Origin: Microbacterium sp. SORGH_AS_0428
GTDB lineage: Bacteria > Actinomycetota > Actinomycetes > Actinomycetales > Microbacteriaceae
Length of the DNA: 64,000 nucleotides
Assembly (NCBI RefSeq): GCF_031453615.1
Contig: NZ_JAVIZT010000001.1
Location: 1,178,001 to 1,242,000 of the forward strand
Direction: 5' to 3'
A program made the position numbers and the translations under genes. Under the pieces are notes generated by a model that saw nothing but the letters and a program-made list of their open reading frames with translations, was not told the origin of the DNA and searched no databases. Position 1 is the first letter of the stretch; each line of letters starts with the position of its first letter. This document shows positions 9,169 through 17,803 of the stretch, piece by piece.

Positions 9169-10173
9169 TCAGCGCGCGCGAACCACCCGCGGCCGGAACA
9201 GCGCCACGAGGACGACCATCACGACGAGCTCGACGAGGGTCTGCGTGACGACGACCAGCGGCGCGAGCGACAGGGATGCGGGCAGCGCCAACGCGAGCGG
9301 AAGGACCACGAGGGAGTTGCGGGTCACTCCGCTGAACATCGTCGCGATCCCCTCGGGACGCCGCATGCGCGCGGTCTTCGCCACGAGCAGCCCCAGGACC
9401 GCGGCGGTGGCGGCGAACGCGGCGAACAGGGGCACGAGGGCGGCGAGATCGGCGAGGCGCTCCCCCACCGCATGCACCTGCGAACCCACGACGACCGCGA
9501 GCACGAGCATCATCAGCGGCACCATCGCCCCGAGCACACCGGTCTCGAGGATGCGGAGCGGGCGGAGGCGACGCGCGAGCAACTGGGTGGCAGCGGCAAG
9601 CGCGAGCGGCAGGACGATGAGCAGCACGAACGCCTCGACGAACGGACCGGGTTCGATCCCGCCGACGAGCTCGGGGCCCGCCATGACCCAGAGATAGCCC
9701 GGCAGCAGCACGAGTTGCGCGAGCATGAGCAGCGGCGTCGCCGCGAGCAGACGTTCCCGCGCCCCGCCGGCCAGGTGGGCGAAGACGATCACGTAGTCGA
9801 CGCAGGGTGTCAGCAGCACGAGCAGCACGCCCGCGAGCAGGGCGGCCTCGTGCGCCACGACGCGCGACAGGGCGAAGACGACGATCGGCACGAGCACGAA
9901 GTTCAGCACGAGTACCGCGGCGAGGAAGCGTCCGTCGCGCAGCGCCTGCCCGATGCGCGCGAACGGCACCGCGAGGAACGTGGCGTACAGGAGCACCCCC
10001 AGCGCGGGGGTGATGGCCGCTTCGAGCGCCGGGGCGATCGCGGGCGCCGTCAGCCCGACGACGACGCCGAGCGCGATGGCGGCCAGATAGAGCACGACCT
10101 GGTGCCGCTCCCCCCACGCCCGGACCGTCGCCATTCCTCTAGCCTGCCGCACGGCGACGGTCGCCCGGGTCAC
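9169..10173 (-). CDS. BASS/ACR3-family transporter
   Basis: A 334-residue protein with eight to ten predicted membrane helices and the bile-acid:sodium symporter/arsenite exporter fold. LVLLTPCVDYVIVFAHLAGG and GVTRNSLVVLPLALALP match conserved ACR3-like segments, including a cysteine in the TPC motif (arsenite exporters use a comparable Cys). Substrate cannot be fixed by sequence alone: arsenite, a bile-acid-like organic anion, or another metabolite are possible, and no ars genes flank it. The start is uncertain: GTG at 10173, or ATG at 10134, which would begin just before the first helix (MATVRAWGERHQVVLYL). Confidence 0.8.
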   Translation of the reverse strand: MTRATVAVRQARGMATVRAWGERHQVVLYLAAIALGVVVGLTAPAIAPALEAAITPALGVLLYATFLAVPFARIGQALRDGRFLAAVLVLNFVLVPIVVFALSRVVAHEAALLAGVLLVLLTPCVDYVIVFAHLAGGARERLLAATPLLMLAQLVLLPGYLWVMAGPELVGGIEPGPFVEAFVLLIVLPLALAAATQLLARRLRPLRILETGVLGAMVPLMMLVLAVVVGSQVHAVGERLADLAALVPLFAAFAATAAVLGLLVAKTARMRRPEGIATMFSGVTRNSLVVLPLALALPASLSLAPLVVVTQTLVELVVMVVLVALFRPRVVRAR

Positions 10174-10201
10174 CGATCCACCGGGGCGACCGCGCCGAGA
10201 T

Positions 10202-13200
10202 TCAGCTCACGCGACGACGCGGGCGCGCCAGGACCGCTCCCGCACCCAGCAGGGTGAGCAGCATCCCGGCGGCGAGCGCGCCGTACGGCATCTCGGTTCC
10301 GGTGACGGCGAGCGTGTTCTCGGCCACGACGCGCACGGGAGCCCAGCCGATCAGAGTGCCGTCCGCCGCGTAGACGACAAGGCGGTGGTCGCCGAGCGGC
10401 GCGTCGGCGGGGATGCGCGCGCGGACGTTGCCCGCCGCATCCACCGTGCCCGCGGCGATCCGCTGCGGCGTGGAGTACAGCCAGACCTCGATCGTGGCGC
10501 CCGCATGCTGGGCGCCCAGCGACACGGTCACCATCGCGCCGCGCTCGACGCGCTCCGGGGCGCTCACGACGCCACGGTTGGCGGGCGAGAGCGCGCCACC
10601 GGGGAGAGGCGTGACGCCGGCGCTCGGCGAGCCGCCACCCGTTCCCGGAAGACCCGGTTGCGTGCCCGGGCCACCCGGCTCGGTTCCGGGGTTGCCCGGC
10701 TCGGTCGGTTCAGTAGCGCCCGGGAGCGAACCCATGCGCAGCGCCTCGGCCGCGAATCCGTCGGCGAACCAGTACGCCGGACGCATGCCGCCCACGGTGA
10801 GGGATGCCGGGGCGGTGGCGAAGCCCTCGTTGTTCAGATCGGGCATGCCCGCCGGACGGGCCACGTGCGCCACCGACGGCGAAGCCGTCCCGTTGAGCGT
10901 GATCTGCGCCGCGGTGCCGCCGCATCCGTTGTCGCAGACGGCCCACAGCGCGCCGAGCACGGTGTCGTAGTCGAGCGCCATCACGCCCGGCAGGCCGGGG
11001 TCGATCGTCGCCACGAGGCGGGCCTCGCCCCCGGGCAGCAGCGCGAGCGCGTGCACGAGCCCGGTGTCCTCGACAGCCACGAAGAAGAGCCCGTCGCCGT
11101 GGCCGGGGTAGAGCGCGGGGTCGTAGGCGACACCTGTCGTGCTGACGAGGGCGCCCGCGAGGTCATCGTCCGACACCCACTCCACGGCCTCGAGCCCGAC
11201 GTTCGCGGCCACGGCGCCCAGGCCCGGGACCACGTCGTTGAGCTCCCACTGCGCACTCGCGACCACATCCGGCCCGGGCGCTGCGGGATCGACCTGCAGG
11301 ATCGTGTTGCGGTTCACGCCCTTGGCCGCGTTGTCGCGCTCGGAGGCGAGGAAGACCCGCCCCGATCCGTCGACTGTGATGCCCTCCGCATCGGGGCCTG
11401 CCTTCTCGGGCGAGCCTGCGTCCGCGATGAATCGCGCCCGCTTGCCGCCGTCCCAGCCGGGAGCGAACGATGTAGTGCCGTCGGCCGCGATCGCGAGCTT
11501 CCAGAACGTGCCGGTGCCGTTGTCGACGGCCCAGAGGTACGCGCCGTCCGGAGTTTCCTGAACGTCCAAACCGGAGCTGTCCTCGAGGAAGGTCGGTTCG
11601 GGATCCAGCACGCGGACCTCGGCGGAGCCGGGCCATACCCCGACAGGCAGCGCACCCGGGCAGAGATTCGCCGCACCCTTCGTGGCCTCGGATGTGGTGG
11701 CGAAGGCGCCTGTCGCATCGGGGCAGCGTCCCCAGGTCGTCGCGGCGTGCCCCGCTCCCCAGCTCGTCTCGTCGATGAGCGCTGCGCCGTCGAACAGGCG
11801 CACCCGGTCGCCGCTGCCCAGGCCGAAGCCGAGCTGATCGCGGTCGATCACGAGATACCCACCCGCAGCGATCGTGCTCCCTCCGGGCAGCGCATAGGCG
11901 TGGGCGTCATCGTCGTCCTTCACGACGATCCCGCTCACGTCGAGCGCCGCGCCCGTCGGGTTGACGAGCTCGATCCAGTCGTCGGGTGCACCGCCGTCCG
12001 ACTCGACCTCGTTGATACGCACGGGGTTGCCGCACGCGTTGGGCAGGCCCTTCGTGGAGGTCGCGACGTCGATGAAGTCCCCGGTGGCCTCGGGGCAGCG
12101 GGCGAGCACACCGTCGGCGTGCGCGGCGTAGACATGCTCGTCGACCGTGAGCCCGCCCGAGTCCCGCAGCGTCACCGTGTCACCGTTGCCGAGTCCGAAG
12201 ACGAAGTCGCGGCCGCCGTCGAAGACGAACCGTGCGCCCGCGGCGAGCACCGTCCCCGCAGGCAGCGGTGTCGCCTCACCGGCGTGGCCGACGGGGTCGT
12301 TGTCCATGACGCTCCAGCCCGAGATGTCGACCGGCGAAGCCGCATGGTTGATGATCTCGACCCAGTCGGTCGCGTCACCGTTCGACTCGATCTCGTTGAT
12401 GGCCACATCCGGCATGACGCAGGAGTTGGACGCGCCTCGAGTCGGGTGCGCGAGCACGAAGTCGGCATCACCGCCGGCGCAGCGGGCGAGGGTCGCATCC
12501 GCTTCCGAGCCGTTCAGCGCGGCGTGTCCCTGCCAGGCCCCGGTGCGGTCGATGAGTGAACCGGCGGGGTCGAACAGGCGGATCTCGTCGGTGCTGCCGA
12601 TCCCGATCGCGGTGCCGAAAGCCGCGGCACCGCTTCCAACGACACCGACGGTGTCCGCATCCACCACGACGAACTGTCCCGCCGCGATCACGGTTCCGGC
12701 GGCGAAACGCCAGCGGTGATCGTCGGAGTTGTCGCGCAGCTCATACCCCGAGATGTCGAGGGCCACCTCCCCAGGGTTGACGAGCTCCACCCAGTCGGCG
12801 GGCGAGGAGTCCACCTCGCTCAGTCGCACAGAGCCGGGGGTGACCGGCACCTCGACGTCGTTGGCGGCGCCCTTCGTCGGCTGCGCCGTGACACCCCACC
12901 CCGACGAGAGCACGCCGTAGGTGGTGGGCGCGTGGCTCGTCCATGCGCGTTCGTCGACGAGAGCGCCCGTCGCGTCGAACAGACGCACGGCGTCGTCCTT
13001 TCCGAGTCCGAAATCGAACTGGCCGACGCCTCCCTTCAGCTCGTCGATGACGAGAAACGCTCCGGGCGCGAGGCTCGTTCCCGCCGGGACCATCCAGACG
13101 TTCTCGTCTTTGTTGTCTTTCACGCTCCAGCCCTCGAGCTGGACAGCCGTCGAGCCGGCATTGAAGAACTCGATCCAGTCGCCCGGCGTTCCGCCGTCGG

Positions 13201-13324
13201 ACTCGACCTCGTTGATACGGATGCCGGCATCGGCCGCGATAGCGGCGGAGGGCGCGGCGATCAGGGCGGTGGCTGCAACCGCGCAGACCGCGGCGACGGC
13301 GAGGAGTGGGGACAGGCGCGACAT
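10202..13324 (-). CDS. Sortase-anchored lamin-tail-domain protein with beta-propeller
   Basis: A 1040-residue exported protein. A signal peptide (1 to about 30, cleaved near AIAADAG) precedes four lamin-tail domains starting near residues 36, 165, 307 and 434, each opening with a form of RINEVESDGG..DWIELVN. Residues 560-855 look like a phytase/SdiA-regulated type beta-propeller (LFFVAVEDTGLVHALALLPGG). A proline/glycine-threonine linker (about 868-900) and an Ig-like region follow. The C-terminus has LAVTGTE near 1004, a hydrophobic helix and RPRRRVS, a sorting signal of the LAxTG type. Start ATG has AGGAGA upstream. In bacteria such lamin-tail proteins are often surface or nuclease-associated; no nuclease motif is seen, and the function is unknown. 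Confidence 0.85.
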   Translation of the reverse strand: MSRLSPLLAVAAVCAVAATALIAAPSAAIAADAGIRINEVESDGGTPGDWIEFFNAGSTAVQLEGWSVKDNKDENVWMVPAGTSLAPGAFLVIDELKGGVGQFDFGLGKDDAVRLFDATGALVDERAWTSHAPTTYGVLSSGWGVTAQPTKGAANDVEVPVTPGSVRLSEVDSSPADWVELVNPGEVALDISGYELRDNSDDHRWRFAAGTVIAAGQFVVVDADTVGVVGSGAAAFGTAIGIGSTDEIRLFDPAGSLIDRTGAWQGHAALNGSEADATLARCAGGDADFVLAHPTRGASNSCVMPDVAINEIESNGDATDWVEIINHAASPVDISGWSVMDNDPVGHAGEATPLPAGTVLAAGARFVFDGGRDFVFGLGNGDTVTLRDSGGLTVDEHVYAAHADGVLARCPEATGDFIDVATSTKGLPNACGNPVRINEVESDGGAPDDWIELVNPTGAALDVSGIVVKDDDDAHAYALPGGSTIAAGGYLVIDRDQLGFGLGSGDRVRLFDGAALIDETSWGAGHAATTWGRCPDATGAFATTSEATKGAANLCPGALPVGVWPGSAEVRVLDPEPTFLEDSSGLDVQETPDGAYLWAVDNGTGTFWKLAIAADGTTSFAPGWDGGKRARFIADAGSPEKAGPDAEGITVDGSGRVFLASERDNAAKGVNRNTILQVDPAAPGPDVVASAQWELNDVVPGLGAVAANVGLEAVEWVSDDDLAGALVSTTGVAYDPALYPGHGDGLFFVAVEDTGLVHALALLPGGEARLVATIDPGLPGVMALDYDTVLGALWAVCDNGCGGTAAQITLNGTASPSVAHVARPAGMPDLNNEGFATAPASLTVGGMRPAYWFADGFAAEALRMGSLPGATEPTEPGNPGTEPGGPGTQPGLPGTGGGSPSAGVTPLPGGALSPANRGVVSAPERVERGAMVTVSLGAQHAGATIEVWLYSTPQRIAAGTVDAAGNVRARIPADAPLGDHRLVVYAADGTLIGWAPVRVVAENTLAVTGTEMPYGALAAGMLLTLLGAGAVLARPRRRVS

Positions 13325-13443
13325 GGCTCTCCTGGGGCAGGGTGCGGGTCACCCCAGGTCATCGAGAACGGATGGCGCCAGGGCGCACGGTCGGCGACGG
13401 GCCGGTGAACGCAGGGTGTCCACTTACCCTCATCGCGCGTCGC

Positions 13444-14487
13444 TCAGGCGACGCGCGTGCCCGGAGGCAGCGACCGCGCCGGCGTCCGGGTGCGGCGGTA
13501 ACCGCCCCAGAACAGCAGGCCCGCGACCACCAGCTGCACAGCGAGGCCGACGAACCAGCTGGGCGCGAGTCCCGCTGTCTGCTCCTCGGTGCTCGGGTAG
13601 GGCTGCTCCGGGTTCTCGCAGCCGTCGTTTCGCACCTCGGTCTCAGGCGGGATCTGCGCCAGCCGGACGCCCGAGGCGATCTGACCGAAGAGATCCTGCG
13701 TGTAGCCGTTGCGGTCGTAGACCGTCGGCGTCGCGTCGGCGATCACGACGAACGGGTTGGCGGCGAGAACCCACCACACGCGGTCGAAGCGCGGCACCTC
13801 GGTCGTGTAGGTCTCCCACGGGCTGCACGAGACGACCCCGCCGCTCATGTCGTACTCCATGCCCCATCGGGATGAGGTGGTCACCTCGGTGCGCGTGGAG
13901 ATGCCGCCGAGGCCGAACACGATGAGCGTACCCACCACGAAGGTGGCCATGACCAGGTAGGTCGACGCCACGGAGAACAGGGGGCGCGCCAGAAGCGCGC
14001 TGAGTCCCACGCCGATCGCGGCGAAGATGCCGATCTCCAGGATCAGCACCAGCAGCGACACCGCGAGGGAGGCGGGCGCGACGCCGCCGGCGACCGTCGC
14101 GGCGATCAGGAATGGGACGGCGACGGCGAGGAACGCGAGACCGGTGATCCAGGCGGCGAGGAGCTTTCCGAACACGATCTCAGCCGTGGTGGCGCGCGTC
14201 ACCTGGACGGCGGCGAGCGTCGCCGACTCCCGGTCGCCGTTCACGGCGTTGCCCGCGACCGTCGGCGCGACCAGCAGCACCAGGAGCATGACCATGTAGA
14301 CGATGACCGAGTAGATCGCGCCGCCGGGACCGTCGGCGCCCGACCACATCCCGAAGGCCAGGAAGGAGAGGACGGTCACGCCGAGCAGGACGACGGCGAA
14401 CACACCCAGCAGCACGTACCAGGCCACCGATCGCACCCGCTGGGTCAGCTCCAGGACGGTGATCGTCCACAGTCTCGACGCGCTCAT
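13444..14487 (-). CDS. ABC transporter permease
   Basis: A 347-residue membrane protein of the ABC-2/NatB-like class with about six helices: one after the short N-terminus (SVAWYVLLGVFAVVLLGV), a group between residues 65 and 190, and one near the C-terminus (LAVQLVVAGLLFWGGY). A large extracytoplasmic segment (about 185-310) contains two cysteines that could form a disulfide. ATG at 14487 overlaps the stop of the ATPase gene by four bases, so the two are made as an exporter pair. Substrate is not indicated. Confidence 0.9.
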   Translation of the reverse strand: MSASRLWTITVLELTQRVRSVAWYVLLGVFAVVLLGVTVLSFLAFGMWSGADGPGGAIYSVIVYMVMLLVLLVAPTVAGNAVNGDRESATLAAVQVTRATTAEIVFGKLLAAWITGLAFLAVAVPFLIAATVAGGVAPASLAVSLLVLILEIGIFAAIGVGLSALLARPLFSVASTYLVMATFVVGTLIVFGLGGISTRTEVTTSSRWGMEYDMSGGVVSCSPWETYTTEVPRFDRVWWVLAANPFVVIADATPTVYDRNGYTQDLFGQIASGVRLAQIPPETEVRNDGCENPEQPYPSTEEQTAGLAPSWFVGLAVQLVVAGLLFWGGYRRTRTPARSLPPGTRVA

Positions 14488-15431
14488 GCGCACTCCTCCT
14501 CGGATGCGGGGCGATCGCTCACCGGGTCGGAGAGATCCATGAACGCCTGCTCGAGACGCCCGACGGCGGGAGCGAACTCGGTCACGGCGATGCCGGCATC
14601 CAGGATCGCCCGGAGTCCGTGGGCGGCGTCCGCCTCTCCGGCGAACCCGACGACGAAGGCGTCCCGGTCCCGGCCGATGTCCTGCGGGCGCCGCCCGAGC
14701 GCCGCGGCGAACGCGACGGGTGTCGGCGGCTCGCCCCACACCCGCAGTCGCCACGGACGCACCGCCGCCGACGCGCTCGGCGCGGCCACGGAGGTGCCGT
14801 CGCGGAGGAAGACGGCGTCGTCGACGAGTTCCTCGAGTTCGGCCAGGACGTGACTCGACACCAGCACGGTGCGCCCCGCGGCCGCGAAACCGCGTAACAG
14901 TCGGCGCAGGTCGATGCGCGCCTGCGGATCGAGTCCGGATGCCGGCTCGTCCAGGAGGAGCACCTGCGGGTCGTGCACCAGCGCTCGGGCGAGGCCGAGG
15001 CGCTGCTTCTGCCCGCGCGAGAGCACTCGGGCCGGTGCGCCCGCGAGCGGCCCGAGGCCGACGTGGTCGAGAAGGGCGTCGGCGCGCGGTCCTGCATCCG
15101 CCTTCGTCATTCCGTAGAGCCGGCCGGTCATGACGAGCGTCTCCCGCGCCGTCAGCGCGCCCCACGCGCCGAGCGCGTCCGGCATCCAGCCGAGAAGGCT
15201 CCGCGCTGCCGCGGGATCCTCGACGGGATCGATGCCGTGGATGCTGATCGTGCCGGAATCGGGGCGCAACAGCGACGCGAGCATGAGCAGCAGCGTGGTC
15301 TTGCCGGCGCCGTTCGGACCCACGAGGCCGGTGACGCGCCCCGGCTCCGCGACGAAGGTGGCGCCCCTCACCGCCTGCACGGCTCCGAAGGAACGGGTGA
15401 CGTCACTCGCGACGATGCCGGTCGAGGTCAT
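14484..15431 (-). CDS. ABC transporter ATP-binding protein
   Basis: A 315-residue ATPase for the adjoining permease. Walker A is GPNGAGKTT, the signature is LSRGQKQRLGLARAL (R for the usual G at the third place), and Walker B is LLLDEPASGLDP, followed by the SSHVL switch histidine. The C-terminal 100 residues form the regulatory extension typical of ABC-2 exporters. ATG at 15431 has TAGTGT (15438-15443) six bases upstream, so the operon mRNA is probably leaderless. Confidence 0.95.
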   Translation of the reverse strand: MTSTGIVASDVTRSFGAVQAVRGATFVAEPGRVTGLVGPNGAGKTTLLLMLASLLRPDSGTISIHGIDPVEDPAAARSLLGWMPDALGAWGALTARETLVMTGRLYGMTKADAGPRADALLDHVGLGPLAGAPARVLSRGQKQRLGLARALVHDPQVLLLDEPASGLDPQARIDLRRLLRGFAAAGRTVLVSSHVLAELEELVDDAVFLRDGTSVAAPSASAAVRPWRLRVWGEPPTPVAFAAALGRRPQDIGRDRDAFVVGFAGEADAAHGLRAILDAGIAVTEFAPAVGRLEQAFMDLSDPVSDRPASEEECA

Positions 15432-15480
15432 GCTCTGACACTAGGGGGCGGCCGAAGCCGCCCGCACGGGAAACTCTCGA

Positions 15481-16467
15481 TCAGCGAAAGAACGCCACGC
15501 CGAGGTCGGCGTAATCGACGAAGACGCCGTCGAGCCTCGCCTGGCGCAGCAGCTCCCACTCGCCCTCGTAGTCGCCGAAACGCGCCGGTTCGCCGCCCAC
15601 GCGGAACTGCCGCGACAGGAAACGGTTCTCCGGTCGGGCCGTCCAGGTGAACACCCGCAGGCCGCGCTGCTGCGCCTCGGCGACCACGGGCGCGGGGCGC
15701 GTGATGCGCCCCAGGGCGTTGGGCACGAGGATCAGCTTCTTGTCGAGGCTGATGCCGTCGAACCTGCCGACGAGCGCGTCGAGCCCCCGGGGCGACACGA
15801 TGTCACGGTAGGTCGGCGCGTCGAGACCGCGCGAGACGAGGAGGTCGACGGGCGAGCCCTCGGCCTCGATCAGGTGGATGTAGGTGCCGGGCACGCCGCG
15901 TTCGCGGAGCGTGGTGAGCACGGTCGGCTCGAAGGACTCGAAGGTCAGCGGCGACCCCGCATCCAGCCACCCCGCCTGCTTGAGGTCGTGTTCGAGGAGC
16001 GGCACGAGATCGAGCCCGATCGACTGGAAGTAGGCGGCATGCTTGATCTCCAGCACGAGGCCGACCGGACGCGACGCGGCGCCGATGATCGCCAGCAGAT
16101 CGACCAGCCGCAGGATCGGCTCCGTGTCGTCGTGTGTTGCGCTCTGCGCTCGGATGCGGGGCAGTCGCTCGCGGCAGCGCAGGGTGGACAATTCGTCCCA
16201 CGTGAAGTCCTCGGTGAACCAGCCCGTCATCGAGTGACCGGCGAACTGCTTCGTTCGCTTGAGATGCGCGAACTCGGCCCGGTCGGCGACGTCCGTGGTG
16301 TCGGAGATCTCGTTCTCGTGCCGGATCACCAGCACGCCGTCCCGCGTGGCGACCACATCGGGCTCCAGCGCATCGACCCCCTGGGCGATGGCGAGTTCGT
16401 AGGACGAACGGGTGTGCTCGGGCAGATACCCGGGCGCACCGCGGTGGCCGATCACGAGAGGAGACAT
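15481..16467 (-). CDS. Glycerophosphodiester phosphodiesterase
   Basis: A 328-residue GDPD-family TIM-barrel enzyme that cleaves glycerophosphodiesters to glycerol 3-phosphate and an alcohol. The catalytic signature HRGAPGYLPEHT sits at residues 7-18, with EPDVV and the second catalytic His in VIRHENEIS, and the metal/substrate residues in VLEIKHA. No signal peptide is present, so it is probably cytoplasmic. The chosen ATG at 16467 (MSPLVIGHRG) has TAGCCT seven bases upstream (16475-16480); a 22-codon in-frame extension upstream lies across that promoter and is unlikely to be translated. Confidence 0.93.
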   Translation of the reverse strand: MSPLVIGHRGAPGYLPEHTRSSYELAIAQGVDALEPDVVATRDGVLVIRHENEISDTTDVADRAEFAHLKRTKQFAGHSMTGWFTEDFTWDELSTLRCRERLPRIRAQSATHDDTEPILRLVDLLAIIGAASRPVGLVLEIKHAAYFQSIGLDLVPLLEHDLKQAGWLDAGSPLTFESFEPTVLTTLRERGVPGTYIHLIEAEGSPVDLLVSRGLDAPTYRDIVSPRGLDALVGRFDGISLDKKLILVPNALGRITRPAPVVAEAQQRGLRVFTWTARPENRFLSRQFRVGGEPARFGDYEGEWELLRQARLDGVFVDYADLGVAFFR

Positions 16468-16634
16468 CGCGCCCAGGCTAATCGCATCCGCCCGCCTCGT
16501 ATGCCGACGGGGACGTGCTCGTGCCCGGCTCAAAGTTCACTCACAGCGATACCCTCCCCACCCGCGGAAACACTGGGATATCGTGGGTCCTGCGGCACCG
16601 TGCCGCCACCTGACTCTGGAGTGTGACCCTGCCG

Positions 16635-17546
16635 ATGGCTTCGTCCAACCCCGCGTTCAACAACCCTGCATTCCAGGACCCGCGTGCTGTGAAGAGCTAC
16701 CCCGGTGGCTCGAACGCGGCGGGGATCGGTCTGACGCCGCCCCCCGCGTCGACGGTGACGCCCGGTCAGCAGGCCGGTCTGGAGGGTGCGTTCGCGGCCC
16801 CGCCGGCCGGCGCCGTCGACACCGGCCGCATGACGGTCGAGGACACCGTTCACAAGACGGCGGCGCTGTTCGCCGTCCTCCTGATCGGCGCCGTGGCCGG
16901 TTGGTTCGTCACCCTCGGCGGCACGCTCCTGCCGCGTGAGGCCACGACCCTGGTCGTCGCGCCGATGATCATCGGCGCCCTCGTCGGCTTCGTGCTCTCG
17001 CTCGTCGTGATCTTCGGCTCGCGCAAGAAGGTGCGCCCCGCGCTCATCTTCGCGTACGCCGCGTTCGAGGGAATCTTCGTCGGAGCGATCTCGGCGTTCT
17101 TCGAGGTGCAGTGGCCCGGCATCGTCATCCAGGCCACGCTCGCGACGGTCGCCGTCGTCGGTGTCACGCTGGCCCTCTTCGCGAGCGGCAAGATCCGCGC
17201 CTCCAAGCGCGCAACCAAGATCTTCCTCATCGCGATGGTCGGCTACCTCGTGTTCAGCCTGCTGAACGTCGTACTGATGCTCTTCGGCGTCTTCCCCGCC
17301 GGCCAGATGTTCGGCCTGCGCAGCCAGCTCATCTTCGGCGTTCCGCTCGGCCTGATCCTCGGCGTCTTCGTCGTGATCCTCGCCGCCTACTCGCTGGTGC
17401 TCGACTTCGACTCGATCCAGCAGGGCGTGCGCAACGGCGCTCCCCGCCAGTTCGCCTGGATGGGCGGCTTCGGCATCATGGTGACGGTCGTTTGGCTGTA
17501 CCTCGAGATCCTGCGCATGATCGCGATCCTCCGAGGCAACAACTAG
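16635..17546 (+). CDS. Bax inhibitor-1/YccA-family membrane protein
   Basis: A 303-residue protein with a hydrophilic N-terminus of about 75 residues (SNPAFNNPAFQDP...) and seven predicted helices from residue 78 on, the layout of the BI-1/YccA-YbhL family. Bacterial members have been linked to proton-dependent calcium leak; the N-terminal extension with NPAF repeats is usual for actinobacterial members. The start may be GTG at 16623 (four codons longer) or ATG at 16635; GGAG at 16618-16621 sits too close to the GTG and somewhat far from the ATG. A strong hairpin follows the stop. Confidence 0.9.
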   Translation: MASSNPAFNNPAFQDPRAVKSYPGGSNAAGIGLTPPPASTVTPGQQAGLEGAFAAPPAGAVDTGRMTVEDTVHKTAALFAVLLIGAVAGWFVTLGGTLLPREATTLVVAPMIIGALVGFVLSLVVIFGSRKKVRPALIFAYAAFEGIFVGAISAFFEVQWPGIVIQATLATVAVVGVTLALFASGKIRASKRATKIFLIAMVGYLVFSLLNVVLMLFGVFPAGQMFGLRSQLIFGVPLGLILGVFVVILAAYSLVLDFDSIQQGVRNGAPRQFAWMGGFGIMVTVVWLYLEILRMIAILRGNN

Positions 17547-17559
17547 CGCTTCCGCGCAT

Positions 17560-17589
17560 CGAAGGGCCGCCCCTCGGGGCGGCCCTTCG
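17560..17589 (+). terminator. Terminator hairpin after the BI-1-like gene
   Basis: CGAAGGGCCGCCCC and its exact complement form a 14-bp GC-rich stem with a very short loop, 13 bases after the stop codon. There is no T-run, which is common for actinobacterial intrinsic terminators. Confidence 0.75.
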
Positions 17590-17650
17590 TCGTTGCCGGG
17601 CAGGGCTCCCTCACCCCCGCCCGCCCGGCCCGGCCGCCCCGGCCGGCTCG

Positions 17651-17760
17651 CCTGTCACAGATCGCGTCTCCCGCAGCGATCTGTGACAGGGGAACGGGCG
17701 ATGACACGCCTCGCCTGTCACAGATCGCGCCGCGCGCGTCGATCTGTGACAGGCGAGGCG
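17651..17760. repeat. Tandem pair of long inverted repeats (CTGTCACAGATCG family)
   Basis: Two hairpins share the arm CCTGTCACAGATCG. The first spans 17651-17690 with arms of about 14 bp. The second spans 17707-17760 with perfect 21-bp arms and a 12-base loop. They lie between two converging genes, after a separate terminator. Loops differ while the arms are conserved, which points to a repeat family or a protein-binding structure and not to chance. Confidence 0.85.
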
Positions 17761-17803
17761 GGGTGCGGGAGCCCGCGGAGGGCGCCGCGACAGCCGGGAC
17801 GGG

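Noticed and set aside
9169..10173. Arsenic-resistance operon
   Set aside because: Only a BASS/ACR3-like carrier is present; there is no arsenate reductase, and the ArsR-type regulator at 52603 is far away and lacks the CxC metal site.
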